A DNA stretch of 64,000 nucleotides from Pseudomonas tolaasii NCPPB 2192 (GTDB lineage: Bacteria > Pseudomonadota > Gammaproteobacteria > Pseudomonadales > Pseudomonadaceae): the NCBI RefSeq assembly GCF_002813445.1, contig NZ_PHHD01000001.1, forward strand, positions 1,488,001 through 1,552,000, in the 5' to 3' direction. The position numbers and the translations under genes are program-made. This document shows, one piece after another, positions 46,714 to 56,341 of the stretch. Each line of letters opens with the position of its first letter. Within the stretch, counting starts at the first letter, position 1. Below the pieces are notes generated by a model. That model saw nothing but the letters and a program-made list of their open reading frames with translations, did not search any database and was not told the DNA's origin.

Positions 46714-47355
46714 TTACTCGGCCAGTTCTGCGCCCTTGTCCGCCAATTCCATCCAGCCGGCCAGCACGGTGTAAGCCTCTTCCAGGCCCATGCGCTTGGG
46801 CGCCGAGAACAGCTGGATGGTGATTGCGTCGCCCCAAACCTTACGGATTTCGGACTGCACTTTGAGCAGGGTGTTTTTGGCTGCACCGTAGGTCAGCTTG
46901 TCGGCTTTGGTCAGAAGGATGTGCATCGGCATGCCGCTGGCGACGGCCCAGTCAAGCATCAACAGGTCGAAGTCGGTCATTGGATGACGGATGTCCATCA
47001 TCAAAATCAAACCCTTCAAACTCTCGCGGCCACCCAGGTAAGCCTCGAGGTGACGCTGCCAGTGCAGCTTCAACGGGATAGGTACTTTTGCGTAACCGTA
47101 GCCCGGCAGGTCGACCAGACGCCGATCATCGTCTAGCTTGAAGAAATTGAGGAGTTGCGTGCGGCCCGGGGTTTTCGAGGTGCGCGCCAGGCTGGCGTGA
47201 GTCAGGGTGTTCAGCGCGCTGGATTTACCGGCGTTGGAACGGCCGGCGAAGGCGACTTCAAAGCCCTCGTCATCGGGGCATTGGTCAACTTTGGCGGCGC
47301 TGAGCATGAACGTGGACTGTTGGCACAGACCGAGGATGGGATTCTTGAGTTGCAT
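46714..47355 (-). CDS. engB: Ribosome biogenesis GTP-binding protein EngB (YsxC/YihA)
   Basis: 213 residues from the ATG at 47355. P-loop GTPase with G1 GRSNAGKSS, G3 DLPGYGYAKV, G4 LTKADK and G5 FSAPKR motifs. It helps assemble the 50S subunit and is usually essential. CGGAAATC precedes the ATG. A longer open frame extends to 47481, but homologues start at MQLKNPI. Convergent with ersA, and divergent from the cytochrome c5 gene. Confidence 0.95.
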   Translation of the reverse strand: MQLKNPILGLCQQSTFMLSAAKVDQCPDDEGFEVAFAGRSNAGKSSALNTLTHASLARTSKTPGRTQLLNFFKLDDDRRLVDLPGYGYAKVPIPLKLHWQRHLEAYLGGRESLKGLILMMDIRHPMTDFDLLMLDWAVASGMPMHILLTKADKLTYGAAKNTLLKVQSEIRKVWGDAITIQLFSAPKRMGLEEAYTVLAGWMELADKGAELAE

Positions 47356-47547
47356 GAGATTTCCGATGTGGGCGGTGCCGAGAAAGGGTGCGGCAAGCGG
47401 TGTCGTTTCCGTTTCAGTAGCGCCAGTATATAATGCCGCAGATTTTGTGTGTGCTTTGTCCCAGCGAAGGATGAAGTTCACGGGAGCGAAAGACCTTCAT
47501 TGCGCATTAGAACGCAAAACGCTCTCAAACCCTGAAAAGGTCGATGT

Positions 47548-47850
47548 ATGACCCGATGGTTGCTCGCTTTGGGTGTCCTGATGCCGCTGTATGGCGCTCA
47601 GGCTACACAGGATCCGGAAGCGGTGTACAACCGAGTTTGCGTGGCTTGCCATGCTGGCCAGCTGCCCAACGCCCCCAAACGGGGTGACCAGGCAGCCTGG
47701 CAGCCAAGACTGGCCAAGGGCATGGACACGTTGGTGCAACACGTTACCCAGGGTTTCAAGGCAATGCCGCCGCGTGGTTTGTGCATGGACTGCAGTACTG
47801 AGGATTACCAGGCCATCATTGAAATGATGGTGAGTAAACCCGGTAGATAA
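47548..47850 (+). CDS. Cytochrome c5-like monohaem protein
   Basis: 100 residues with a Sec signal (cleavage near GAQA) and one haem site CVACH (about residues 31-35), plus the two cysteines CMDC (about 79-82) diagnostic of cytochrome c5, which form a disulfide. Met in MPPRG is the likely sixth ligand. Soluble or membrane-tethered periplasmic electron carrier. It comes 33 bp before the c4 gene; both probably serve the terminal oxidases. Confidence 0.9.
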   Translation: MTRWLLALGVLMPLYGAQATQDPEAVYNRVCVACHAGQLPNAPKRGDQAAWQPRLAKGMDTLVQHVTQGFKAMPPRGLCMDCSTEDYQAIIEMMVSKPGR

Positions 47851-47883
47851 CTCTTAAACCCTTAGCCGTAGTTGGATTAGCTG

Positions 47884-48489
47884 ATGAACAAACTGATCGT
47901 GAGTCTGCTGTTGACCTTGGGCATCACCGGTGTTGCCCATGCTGCAGGCGACGCTACAGCGGGTCAGGCGAAAGCCGCCGTGTGTGGTGCTTGCCATGGA
48001 CCGGACGGTAACAGCCCGGCGCCGAACTTCCCCAAACTGGCTGGCCAGGGTGAACGTTACCTGATCAAGCAGATGCACGACATCAAGGACGGCAAACGTA
48101 CGGTGCTGGAAATGACCGGCTTGCTCACCAACCTCAGCGATCAGGACCTGGCGGACATCGCGGCGTATTTTGCCAGCCAGCACGGCATTGTGGGAGCTGC
48201 CGATCCTAAAACCGTGGCTCGCGGTGAAGAACTGTTCCGCGGCGGCAACCTGGAAAAAGGCATGCCTTCGTGCCTCGGCTGCCACTCGCCCAACGGCGCA
48301 GGCCTCGCGGCTGCCGGCTTCCCGCACTTGAGCGGCCAGCACGCGCAGTATATTGCCAAGCAACTGACGGACTTCCGTGAAGGCAATCGCACCAACGATG
48401 GCGATACCAAAATCATGCAAACCATCGCCAACAAACTCAGCAACAAGGATATTGAAGCGGTTTCCCAATACATCCAGGGGCTGCACTGA
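47884..48489 (+). CDS. cc4: Cytochrome c4 (dihaem)
   Basis: 201 residues: signal peptide, then two tandem cytochrome c domains with CGACH and CLGCH haem sites, about 100 residues apart. Cytochrome c4 links the bc1 complex to cbb3 and other terminal oxidases. The gene is followed by a terminator, and preceded by the c5 gene in the same unit. In P. aeruginosa the same pair lies at PA5491/PA5490. Confidence 0.94.
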   Translation: MNKLIVSLLLTLGITGVAHAAGDATAGQAKAAVCGACHGPDGNSPAPNFPKLAGQGERYLIKQMHDIKDGKRTVLEMTGLLTNLSDQDLADIAAYFASQHGIVGAADPKTVARGEELFRGGNLEKGMPSCLGCHSPNGAGLAAAGFPHLSGQHAQYIAKQLTDFREGNRTNDGDTKIMQTIANKLSNKDIEAVSQYIQGLH

Positions 48490-48534
48490 TCGTAACCGTA
48501 CGTTAACGCTCGATTAATCCATCGATGCAAGCAT

Positions 48535-48563
48535 AAAAAGGGTGGCTCAGGCCGCCCTTTTTT
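48535..48563 (+). terminator. Terminator of the cytochrome c5-c4 unit
   Basis: AAAAAGGGTGGC (48535-48546) pairs with GCCGCCCTTTTTT (48551-48563) through one G-U, loop TCAG, with a T-run inside and after the right arm. Confidence 0.9.
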
Positions 48564-48586
48564 GTGGCCGGTGCCGTTACACTAAC

Positions 48587-48614
48587 GAACTCAAGCCCGC
48601 GTAGACCTGTCACA
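48587..48614 (+). promoter_or_regulatory. Candidate AlgU-type promoter of dsbA
   Basis: GAACTC (48587-48592), 17-base spacer, TCACA (48610-48614), about 44 bp before the dsbA ATG. Both boxes differ by one base from the perfect promoter seen at osmC and ersA. dsbA is reported to be AlgU-dependent in mucoid P. aeruginosa. Confidence 0.4.
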
Positions 48615-48657
48615 ACAAGGGTCGCGTGAGGCGACTTTATTTGTCCAGGAGTAAAGC

Positions 48658-49293
48658 ATGCGTAATCTGATCCTCAGCGCCGCTCTCGTCACTGCCAGCC
48701 TCTTCGGCATGACCGCGCAAGCTGCCGACGTGCCGCTTGAAGCCGGTAAAACCTACGTTGAATTGGCCAACCCGGTCCCGGTTTCGGAGCCAGGCAAGAT
48801 CGAAGTGGTGGAGCTGTTCTGGTACGGCTGCCCGCATTGCTACGCTTTTGAACCGACCATCAATCCGTGGGTAGAAAAACTGCCTTCGGACGTCAACTTC
48901 AAGCGCATTCCAGCCATGTTCGGCGGCCCATGGGATGCCCACGGCCAACTGTTCCTGACCCTGGAAGCCATGGGTGTGGAGCACAAAGTCCACAACGCGG
49001 TATTCGACGCGATCCAGAAACAAGGCAAGCGCCTGACCAAGCCGGAAGACATGGCTGATTTCGTTGCCACCCAAGGTGTGGACAAAGACAAGTTCCTGGC
49101 CACCTTCAACTCCTTCGCGATCCAGGGCCAGATAAAACAAGCCAAAGAGCTGGCGCAGAAGTACGGCGTACAAGGCGTACCGACCATGATCGTCAACGGC
49201 AAATACCGCTTTGACCTGGGCACCACTGGTGGCCCTGAGCAAACCCTTAACGTTGCCGACCAGCTGATCGCCAAAGAGCGCGCAGCCAAGTAA
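48658..49293 (+). CDS. dsbA: Thiol:disulfide interchange protein DsbA
   Basis: 211 residues with a Sec signal (cleavage after QAA, about 23). The thioredoxin-fold active site is CPHC, Cys58-Cys61 in FWYGCPHCYAF, followed by the cis-proline in QGVPTMIVNG. It oxidises cysteines of newly exported proteins in the periplasm and is reoxidised by DsbB. CCAGGAGTAAAGC precedes the ATG. The next gene starts 10 bp after its stop. Confidence 0.96.
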   Translation: MRNLILSAALVTASLFGMTAQAADVPLEAGKTYVELANPVPVSEPGKIEVVELFWYGCPHCYAFEPTINPWVEKLPSDVNFKRIPAMFGGPWDAHGQLFLTLEAMGVEHKVHNAVFDAIQKQGKRLTKPEDMADFVATQGVDKDKFLATFNSFAIQGQIKQAKELAQKYGVQGVPTMIVNGKYRFDLGTTGGPEQTLNVADQLIAKERAAK

Positions 49294-49303
49294 GGGAGCC
49301 ACC

Positions 49304-50182
49304 ATGCGCCGCTGGGGTACCGAACGCGTTGTTGGCCTGCACGACCCGCAGGTCAACGAACACCATCTGGAATCCACGGGCCTGCCGGCAGACAGCCGTC
49401 TGCGCTTGTTGAGCTTCAATATTCAGGTGGGCATCAGTACCGAAAAGTACCGGCATTACCTCACCCGTGGTTGGCAGCACCTGCTGCCGCACAACGGGCG
49501 CGCCGGGAACCTGCAAAAGATCGGCAACCTGCTCAGCGACTTCGACCTGGTCGCGCTGCAGGAGGCGGACGGCGGCAGCATGCGCTCCGGCTACATCAAC
49601 CAGGTCGAGCATCTGGCTCAGCTGGGTGCTTTCCCTTATTGGTATCAACAACTCAACCGCAACCTTGGGCGCCTGGCGCAGCACAGCAATGGCGTGCTTA
49701 GCCGCCTGAAGCCGTGGGCCATCGAAGATCACCCGTTGCCGGGCCCCAAGGGCCGGGGCGCGATCCTCGTGCGCTTTGGCGAAGGCCCGGAAGCGCTGGT
49801 GGTGGTCATGATGCATCTGTCGCTGGGTTCACGTACCCGCATGATGCAACTGGCCTACATCCGCGAGCTTATCGGCAATTACAAACATCAGGTGCTGATG
49901 GGTGACATGAACACCCACGCCAGCGACCTGTTGCAGAATTCCCCGCTGCGCGACCTCGGGTTACTGGCACCGCAAGTCGAAGCCACGTTTCCCAGCTGGC
50001 GCCCGCAGCGCTGCCTTGACCATATCCTGCTCAGCCCGACCCTCACGCTCGAAAGCGTGCAGGTACTGGCGCAGCCCATCTCCGATCACCTGCCGGTCGC
50101 GGTAGAGATTCGTCTGCCGGGTTCGCTCACGGCTGATGCATACCCCGCGTTGAGCCCAGGCCCTCGCGGACCCCTTGCATGA
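49304..50182 (+). CDS. Endonuclease/exonuclease/phosphatase family protein
   Basis: 292 residues with the EEP catalytic set: Asn in LLSFNIQVG, Glu in DLVALQEADGG, Asp/Asn in GDMNTHASD, and Asp/His in SDHLPVAVE, all needed for metal-dependent phosphodiester cleavage. No signal peptide, so probably cytoplasmic. The substrate is not clear (DNA, phospholipid or nucleotide). It follows dsbA with AAGGGAGCCACC before the ATG and overlaps the diguanylate cyclase gene by four bases, so a common transcript is likely. Confidence 0.86.
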   Translation: MRRWGTERVVGLHDPQVNEHHLESTGLPADSRLRLLSFNIQVGISTEKYRHYLTRGWQHLLPHNGRAGNLQKIGNLLSDFDLVALQEADGGSMRSGYINQVEHLAQLGAFPYWYQQLNRNLGRLAQHSNGVLSRLKPWAIEDHPLPGPKGRGAILVRFGEGPEALVVVMMHLSLGSRTRMMQLAYIRELIGNYKHQVLMGDMNTHASDLLQNSPLRDLGLLAPQVEATFPSWRPQRCLDHILLSPTLTLESVQVLAQPISDHLPVAVEIRLPGSLTADAYPALSPGPRGPLA

Positions 50183-52203
50183 GCGACGACGCCCAGCGCT
50201 GGAAAGAGAAATACCTCAAAAGCATCGAGCGCCAGGACAAACTTGAGCGCCGCTGGGCCGCACGCCTCGACCTGCTGCGCCGAGGGCTTGTGCGCAGCAC
50301 GCTGGCCGCCGAAGGAACCGACCGCGCGGTCGACCAGTGCATGAAGGAGATGCGCGATGTGGTGCGCACCGACGACATGGACGCCGCCCTCGCCGCCTTG
50401 TTGCCACGTCTGGAAAAGGCCGTGCTCGATTCGGAGCAGCGCCGCGAAACCCGGGTTGATCAGATCAGTACTGCACTGACGTCGCTTGTTGCGCAACTGC
50501 AAAAATTGCCGCTGCCCCGCGAGGTGGCGCGTCCACTGAAAACCTTTGCCAAGCAGCTGGATGGGCGCGTCAGTCAGGCGCGGGAAATCCCGCTGTTGCT
50601 CAGTGAGCTAAGCAGCTTGCAGGGGCAGGCACTGAATAACCTGGAGCCGGAAGGTGAAGCCGCGCGACCTGGGCCGGGTCTGCTGCAGCGCCTGTTTGGC
50701 AGCAAGGAGGTGTCGAGCGACGCGCCGGCTGCCGAGGTCGTGCCGCCCGTTGTGCCGAAGCCCGTCGCGCCCAGACCCGAGCCTCAGGCGCCCGCGCAAT
50801 CCGAAGAACTGACCCAGGCCCTGCGCGCGTTTGCACCCGTGCAGCACGCATCGGCCGAGCCTGAGAACGTGATAGCGGTCGCCAGCGAAACCGTTATGCT
50901 CGAGGTGCCCGCGCCCGCCGCCATTATTCAAACCGTCGACGTCAGCGAGCCCGAGGTGGCCGAGCCTTCACCGGAAGACTCGCCGCCCGAGAGCGCTCTC
51001 GCCGCCTTTATTGAAGTACCTGAAGCTGAGGTCGATACGCCGGACGAAACCACCATCGGCAGCCTGTCGTTGCCGCCCGTGCTGGAAGCTGTCGAGCCGG
51101 ACCCGGATGCGTTGCAGCCGGACGGTACCTACGCCCTGCCCGACTCGCCCGAGCCGTCCTACAGTTCGGTCGCCAGACATATCGAAGATACCCTGCTCGG
51201 CCTGCTGGAAGACCTGTCCCTGCCCGAGCGCTATCGACCCCAGGCCGAAGCCATGCGCGAGCGGCTGGCTCACGGCTTGAACTGGTACGAGCTGCTGCCG
51301 ATCCTGGATGATCTGGCGGTATTGATGCTCGCGATCACCGACAGTGGCCAGCATGAGTTCGAGGCGTATCTCAAACAGCTCAATGAGCGGCTGGAGACAT
51401 TCCAGGGCCATCTGCAGGTCGCCAGCGAAGGCCACGCCGACAGCACTTCGGCAGCGCGCGAGCTGGACACCCAGATTCGTGAGCAGGTCGACGGTCTGCA
51501 AAGCAGTGTGCAGGAGGCGGCCGACCTGGACAGCCTCAAGCAGGTGCTCGAAAGCCACCTCGAAGGCCTGCTCGGCACCATGGACGAGCACCAGCAGCAG
51601 CGCGATCAGAGGGAAAAGGACGTGGCGGCGCGACTCAAAGGCCTGGCCGAGCGGGTTGCGAACATGGAGCAGGAAGCCCAGGGCTATCGCGAGCACCTTG
51701 AAGTGCAGCGGCAGAAGGCCTTGCTCGACCCGCTGACCGGCCTGCCCAACCGCGCCGCCTGGAGCGAGCGCCTGGACCATGAGGTCAACGCCTGGCATCA
51801 GCGCGGCAATAGCCTGGCGCTGGCCATGCTCGACCTGGACCATTTCAAACGCATCAACGACAGCTACGGCCACCTGGCCGGTGACAAGGTGTTGAAGATC
51901 ATCGCCAACGTGCTGCGCAAGCGTCTGCGTCCGACTGATTTTATTGCGCGGTTTGGCGGTGAAGAGTTTGTGTTGCTGATGCCTGACTCATCCCTGGCGG
52001 ATGGGCTGGCTGTGGGTGAAGTGCTGCGCGCGGCGATTGAAGCGTGCCCGTTCCACTTCAAGGGCGAGCCGGTGACCATCACTGTGTCGATGGGTGTGGC
52101 GCAGTTCCAGCCGGGCGAGCGCAGTGATTTGGCGCTCAAGCGCGCCGATGAGGCGCTTTACCGGGCCAAGGCGGCGGGGCGTAATCAGGTGCAGCCGGCG
52201 TAA
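50179..52203 (+). CDS. Diguanylate cyclase (DgcH-like)
   Basis: 674 residues: an N-terminal helical region (1-180), a Pro/Glu/Ala-rich linker (about 185-320), a second helical region with coiled coil (about 330-500), and a C-terminal GGDEF domain. The active-site GGEEF is at 593-597 and an intact inhibitory I-site RPTD at 584-587, so c-di-GMP production under product control is expected. No membrane segment. Position and size match PA5487 (DgcH). Translationally coupled (ATGA overlap) to the EEP gene. Confidence 0.9.
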   Translation: MSDDAQRWKEKYLKSIERQDKLERRWAARLDLLRRGLVRSTLAAEGTDRAVDQCMKEMRDVVRTDDMDAALAALLPRLEKAVLDSEQRRETRVDQISTALTSLVAQLQKLPLPREVARPLKTFAKQLDGRVSQAREIPLLLSELSSLQGQALNNLEPEGEAARPGPGLLQRLFGSKEVSSDAPAAEVVPPVVPKPVAPRPEPQAPAQSEELTQALRAFAPVQHASAEPENVIAVASETVMLEVPAPAAIIQTVDVSEPEVAEPSPEDSPPESALAAFIEVPEAEVDTPDETTIGSLSLPPVLEAVEPDPDALQPDGTYALPDSPEPSYSSVARHIEDTLLGLLEDLSLPERYRPQAEAMRERLAHGLNWYELLPILDDLAVLMLAITDSGQHEFEAYLKQLNERLETFQGHLQVASEGHADSTSAARELDTQIREQVDGLQSSVQEAADLDSLKQVLESHLEGLLGTMDEHQQQRDQREKDVAARLKGLAERVANMEQEAQGYREHLEVQRQKALLDPLTGLPNRAAWSERLDHEVNAWHQRGNSLALAMLDLDHFKRINDSYGHLAGDKVLKIIANVLRKRLRPTDFIARFGGEEFVLLMPDSSLADGLAVGEVLRAAIEACPFHFKGEPVTITVSMGVAQFQPGERSDLALKRADEALYRAKAAGRNQVQPA

Positions 52204-52279
52204 AAGATGTTCCATTTTGTAATTTGACCGTCGGGCCGCAAACCATACGTTACACTGTTGCATTATCGTCTTCAGCGTA

Positions 52280-53068
52280 ATGTCTTCCGCCATGAAATCC
52301 TTGTACTTCGCCTTTGTCTTTCTTCTGCTCGCGGGCTGCGCCAGTGGCCCGCGTCTGAACACCAGCCACCCTTCGGTCAACCACGACAACCGCGTGCAGT
52401 TCGTCGTCGTCCATTACACCTCCGCCAACCTCGAGCGCTCACTGGCCTTGCTGACCCACGGCCAGGTCAGCAGCCATTACCTGATCGGCGACGACGGTTC
52501 GGGCACCATCTACAAGCTGGTGGACGAGAGCCAGCGCGCCTGGCACGCCGGCGAAAGCGAGTGGATGGGTCGTACCTGGCTCAACTCCAGCTCCATCGGC
52601 ATCGAAATCGTGAACCCGGGCTACCAGGACACGCCGAAGGGTCGGGTGTGGTTCCCGTACTCCGAGGCCCAGGTGCAATCGCTGATCGTGCTGCTCAAGG
52701 ACATCAGCAAGCGCAATGGCATCGACCCCAAGAACATTATTGGCCACAGCGACATCGCGCCGCTGCGCAAACTGGATCCGGGCCCATTGTTCCCGTGGAA
52801 GCGTTTGGCTGCTGAAGGTTTGGGGGTTTGGCCGGATGCTCAAGCGGTCGCCCGGTTCCAGGTGCAGTACGCCACCGAGTTGCCGAGCATTCTCTGGTTC
52901 CAGGAAGAGTTGGCTCGCCTGGGTTACCAGACGCCACAGACGGGCGAGCTGGATGTGGCCACGCGTCATGTTATCGCTGCGTTCCAGATGCATTTCCGCC
53001 CATCGCTGTTCGATGGCACGCCGGATGCTGAAAGCGCCGCGATCCTGCGGGCCTTGAACCGCACTTGA
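52280..53068 (+). CDS. N-acetylmuramoyl-L-alanine amidase (AmpDh2-like lipoprotein)
   Basis: 262 residues: lipobox LLAGC (Cys at about residue 20), amidase_2 domain (about 35-190) with zinc ligands in VVHYTS and IGHSDIAP and Glu in IGIEIVNPG, and a C-terminal peptidoglycan-binding domain (about 195-255, QEELARLGY). It cleaves the lactyl-alanyl bond of cell wall or anhydro-muropeptides in the periplasm; P. aeruginosa AmpDh2 is an outer-membrane homologue. The start at 52280 may be internal by one or two codons (an ATG four codons later). A REPIN follows. Confidence 0.9.
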   Translation: MSSAMKSLYFAFVFLLLAGCASGPRLNTSHPSVNHDNRVQFVVVHYTSANLERSLALLTHGQVSSHYLIGDDGSGTIYKLVDESQRAWHAGESEWMGRTWLNSSSIGIEIVNPGYQDTPKGRVWFPYSEAQVQSLIVLLKDISKRNGIDPKNIIGHSDIAPLRKLDPGPLFPWKRLAAEGLGVWPDAQAVARFQVQYATELPSILWFQEELARLGYQTPQTGELDVATRHVIAAFQMHFRPSLFDGTPDAESAAILRALNRT

Positions 53069-53097
53069 CTCTATAAACCCAATTCAATGTGGGAGCG

Positions 53098-53176
53098 GGC
53101 TTGCCCGCGATTACGGAGTGTCAGCCAATCCATTCTTGGCTGAACCACCGCAATCGCGGGCAAGCCCGCTCCCACA
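53098..53176. repeat. REPIN
   Basis: 79-bp inverted REP pair, arms TGTGGGAGCGGGCTTGCCCG and CGGGCAAGCCCGCTCCCACA, between convergent amidase and kinB genes. Confidence 0.9.
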
Positions 53177-53196
53177 TTATTTTGCAACCTGTCAGA

Positions 53197-54984
53197 TTAC
53201 AGCGGCAACGCCATATAGAACTGCGTCCCCTGCCCCGGCCGCGAATACACACCCATCCGGCCGCCATGCAATTGCACAATCTCTTTGCACAGTGCCAAAC
53301 CCAGGCCTGCGCCGCCTTTCTTGCGACCCACCTGCACAAAGGGTTCGAAGATTCGCCCTTGCTGGCCGTAGGCAATACCCTCGCCGTTATCCTCGACGCT
53401 GATAATCACCCGCTCGCCATGGCGGCGTGCCTGCAGGCGAATCTGCCCGCCTTCGGCGGTGTGTCGCAGGGCGTTGGCGAGCAGGTTGTCCAGCACGCGC
53501 TCCAGCTGCGCCTGATCGGCATACAGCCTGGGCAAATCCGCTTGCGCCTCCACCAGCAGTTCAATGTGCTGCGCATTCGCCAATTCCGCGAAGCGGGCGC
53601 GGGCGTGTTCCAGCAGATCAGGGACGTCGCACGGCCCCAGGGTCAGTTTCTGCAGGCCGTTCTGGTAGCGCGAAAAGTTGAGCAGGTCGTTGATCAACTG
53701 CATCAGGCGCTGCATTTCTTCATTTACCGTATCCAGCAGGTCCGCTTCTCGGGACTCTGCCGGAAATTTTGCACGCTCGCGAAATAGCCCGAACGCCATG
53801 TGCATGCCGGTTACCGGCGTGCGCAGCTCGTGGGAGGCCCGCAACACAAACTCACTGCGCACGCGCTCGAAAGCACGTTGTTCCGTCACATCATGCAAAA
53901 CCATCACTGCGCCCAGGATATGCCCCTGGGTGTGGCTGACCGGCGTGAGGCTGTAGGTCAGCAGGCGCAGCTCGCCATCCACTTCCACTTCCAGATCTTC
54001 CGGTGCCCGTTCCAGGTTGCCGCCGCGCAGTACCAGTTGCAGTTGTTCATCCAGTTCGGGACGTACCAACGCCTCACCAAGGCCTTGGCCCAAGCGCGCT
54101 TCGTCCCAACCCAACTGGCGCTGTGCCACGGGGTTGAGGTGTTCAAGGCGGCCTTGGCGGTCAATCATCAACAAGCCGTCGTCGATGCTGTCGAGTACGG
54201 CTTGCAGGCGTTGTTGGCCGGCCAGCAGTTCGTCGACATTGGTTGCCTGATGCTGGCGCAGTGCCTCGGCCATAATCCCGAAGCGACGGGTCAACTGGTT
54301 CATCTCCGCCGCCGAGGAAATCGGCAGCGTCACTTCGAAATCACCCTGACCGATCTTGTCCGCCGCTTTCGCCAGTGCTTCGATGGGCCCGCCGAAGCGC
54401 CGCGCGATGCCGTGCGCCGTGACAAAACCGATGATCAAGACTGCAAGCCCCACCAAACCCAGGAGGCCGGCAATCAGCAGGGCGCGTTCACGGGATTTGT
54501 GCTCGCTGTTACTGATGTTTTCCAGGGCCATCTTGTGCTCGGCGATCAGGCCGTTGCGCAGCACATTGAAGGTTTCGGTGAGTTTTTCCTTGCTGCCGGG
54601 CGGCGGCGATGGCTGCTGGGATTCGTCGAACGCTTCCAGCAGGTTCTGGTAATCGGTGTGGGCCTGGCTGAAGCCATGGCTGTTGCCGTTGCGCTGTTCG
54701 TGGGCGATGCCTTGGTCCAGCAGGTCGAAGTAGCGCTGTTTTGACGCCAGCAGAGCCTCCGGGTCGGGGCGCTTCTCCAGCATCATGATCAACTGGTCGC
54801 CCAGGCTCTGGCGCAGTTTCAGCCCCAGGTCCAGGGTGACGAAGTTGCTGCGTATCAGCGATTCCTGAGTCTTGGCCATCTGCATCACGCTGACCAGGCC
54901 CAGAATCAGGCCCAGCAGAGCGACGGTGATCAGCGCCGAGATACTCAGGAACAACCGAGTGCGCAGTTTCATCGCAAGCTTCAT
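53197..54984 (-). CDS. kinB: Sensor histidine kinase KinB
   Basis: 595 residues: TM1 about 11-33, periplasmic domain about 34-165, TM2 about 168-190, HAMP about 190-245, PAS about 255-370, HisKA with phosphoryl His385 (LRASHELRTP), and HATPase. His385 is the same number as in P. aeruginosa KinB. KinB phosphorylates or dephosphorylates AlgB and affects alginate, virulence and quorum-sensing. It follows algB by 10 bp. The ribosome binding site is weak; Met5 is an alternative start. Confidence 0.95.
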   Translation of the reverse strand: MKLAMKLRTRLFLSISALITVALLGLILGLVSVMQMAKTQESLIRSNFVTLDLGLKLRQSLGDQLIMMLEKRPDPEALLASKQRYFDLLDQGIAHEQRNGNSHGFSQAHTDYQNLLEAFDESQQPSPPPGSKEKLTETFNVLRNGLIAEHKMALENISNSEHKSRERALLIAGLLGLVGLAVLIIGFVTAHGIARRFGGPIEALAKAADKIGQGDFEVTLPISSAAEMNQLTRRFGIMAEALRQHQATNVDELLAGQQRLQAVLDSIDDGLLMIDRQGRLEHLNPVAQRQLGWDEARLGQGLGEALVRPELDEQLQLVLRGGNLERAPEDLEVEVDGELRLLTYSLTPVSHTQGHILGAVMVLHDVTEQRAFERVRSEFVLRASHELRTPVTGMHMAFGLFRERAKFPAESREADLLDTVNEEMQRLMQLINDLLNFSRYQNGLQKLTLGPCDVPDLLEHARARFAELANAQHIELLVEAQADLPRLYADQAQLERVLDNLLANALRHTAEGGQIRLQARRHGERVIISVEDNGEGIAYGQQGRIFEPFVQVGRKKGGAGLGLALCKEIVQLHGGRMGVYSRPGQGTQFYMALPL

Positions 54985-54994
54985 AAGGTACAGC

Positions 54995-56341
54995 TCACAG
55001 GTTGTACTGTTTGCGTTTGCGGTACAGGGTCGAAGCGTCGATACCTAGGGTGCGGGCCGCCTGGTCCAGGGTGTCGCTGGTGGCGAGCACGGCGCCGATG
55101 TGGGCTTTCTCCAGTTCGTCCAGGCTCAGCGCAGCACCGATACGCGGCGCATTGTTGGTCGGTTGTTCGGCCATGCCGAGGTGGCTGATTTCAACTTTCT
55201 CCTGTGGGCAGATAATGCTGGCGCGCTCGACCACGTTACGCAGCTCGCGGATGTTACCCGGCCAGCGATAGTTGAGCAGCGCTTCGCGCGCCTCGTCGCT
55301 GAAACCGCGCGCAGGCCGGGCGTATTCCTTGACGAAGCGTGCCAGGAAGCGGTCGGCCAACGTCAGGATGTCTTCGCTGCGTTCGCGCAGCGGTGGCAGG
55401 TGCAAGGTGATGACGTTGAGGCGGTACAGCAAGTCTTCACGGAAGCGCCCGTCGCGCACCATGTCTTCGAGGTTCAGGTTGGTGGCCGCGAGAATGCGCA
55501 CATCGGCGCGGCGGGTAACCGGGTCGCCGACGCGTTCGTATTCCTTGTCCTGAATGAAACGCAGCAATTTGGGTTGCAACGTGAGAGGAAAGTCGCCGAT
55601 CTCGTCGAGAAACAGTGTGCCGCCGTCCGCTTGGTTGACCCGGCCCAGCGTGCTCTCGCTGGCGCCGGTAAACGCGCCGCGGCTGTGGCCGAACAATTCG
55701 CTTTCCATCAGCTCCGCCGTCAGCGACGGGCAGTTGATGGTCACGCAGGACTTCTTCGAGCGCTTGCTCCAGCCGTGAATCGCCCGTGCCAGTTCGCCTT
55801 TACCGGTGCCGGATTCGCCAAGGATCAGGATGTTGGCGTCAGTCCCGGCCACCTGCCGCGCCGTTTCCAGTACCACCATCATGGCCGGGCTGTGGGAGTC
55901 GAGGCCGTCCTTGGGTTGGCGCACTTCGCCTTCGAGCGCTTCCAGGCGCGCCGAGAGCTGGCGCACTTCCAGTTGCTTGGCGGTGGCCAGGCGCAACTGG
56001 TCGGGGCTGCAGGGTTTGACCAGGTAATCCGCAGCACCGGCCTGGATCGCGTCGACGGCGGTGTCGACGGCCGAATGCGCGGTGACGATCACCACACGCA
56101 TCCAAGGCGCTTGCACGCGCATCTGGGCCAGCACGTCCAGGCCATTGTCTTCGCCCAGGCGCAGGTCGAGGAAACACAGGTCGAACACCTGGCGCTGCAT
56201 CAAGGCATCGGCCTGGGCGGCGCTGTTGGCGGTGGCGACGGTGTAGCCTTCATCTTCCAGGCAATAACGGAAGGTGCGGAGGATCGCGGATTCGTCATCC
56301 ACTAAAAGAATGCGGCCTTGAAGTTCCTTGGCTGATTCCAT
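54995..56341 (-). CDS. algB: NtrC-family response regulator AlgB
   Basis: 448 residues: receiver with phospho-acceptor Asp59 (CFLDLRLG), AAA+ sigma54-interaction domain with Walker A GESGTGKG and GAFTGA loop (contacts RpoN), and a Fis-type helix-turn-helix at the C-terminus (DQAARTLGIDASTLYRK). In P. aeruginosa AlgB activates algD and regulates others together with KinB. It is divergent from a small gene behind a sigma54-type promoter at 56661-56676. Confidence 0.95.
   Translation of the reverse strand: MESAKELQGRILLVDDESAILRTFRYCLEDEGYTVATANSAAQADALMQRQVFDLCFLDLRLGEDNGLDVLAQMRVQAPWMRVVIVTAHSAVDTAVDAIQAGAADYLVKPCSPDQLRLATAKQLEVRQLSARLEALEGEVRQPKDGLDSHSPAMMVVLETARQVAGTDANILILGESGTGKGELARAIHGWSKRSKKSCVTINCPSLTAELMESELFGHSRGAFTGASESTLGRVNQADGGTLFLDEIGDFPLTLQPKLLRFIQDKEYERVGDPVTRRADVRILAATNLNLEDMVRDGRFREDLLYRLNVITLHLPPLRERSEDILTLADRFLARFVKEYARPARGFSDEAREALLNYRWPGNIRELRNVVERASIICPQEKVEISHLGMAEQPTNNAPRIGAALSLDELEKAHIGAVLATSDTLDQAARTLGIDASTLYRKRKQYNL

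Noticed and set aside
48535..48563. Cytochrome c4 downstream hairpin as a riboswitch for dsbA
   Set aside because: It has the stem and T-run of a simple terminator, and a candidate dsbA promoter follows it.
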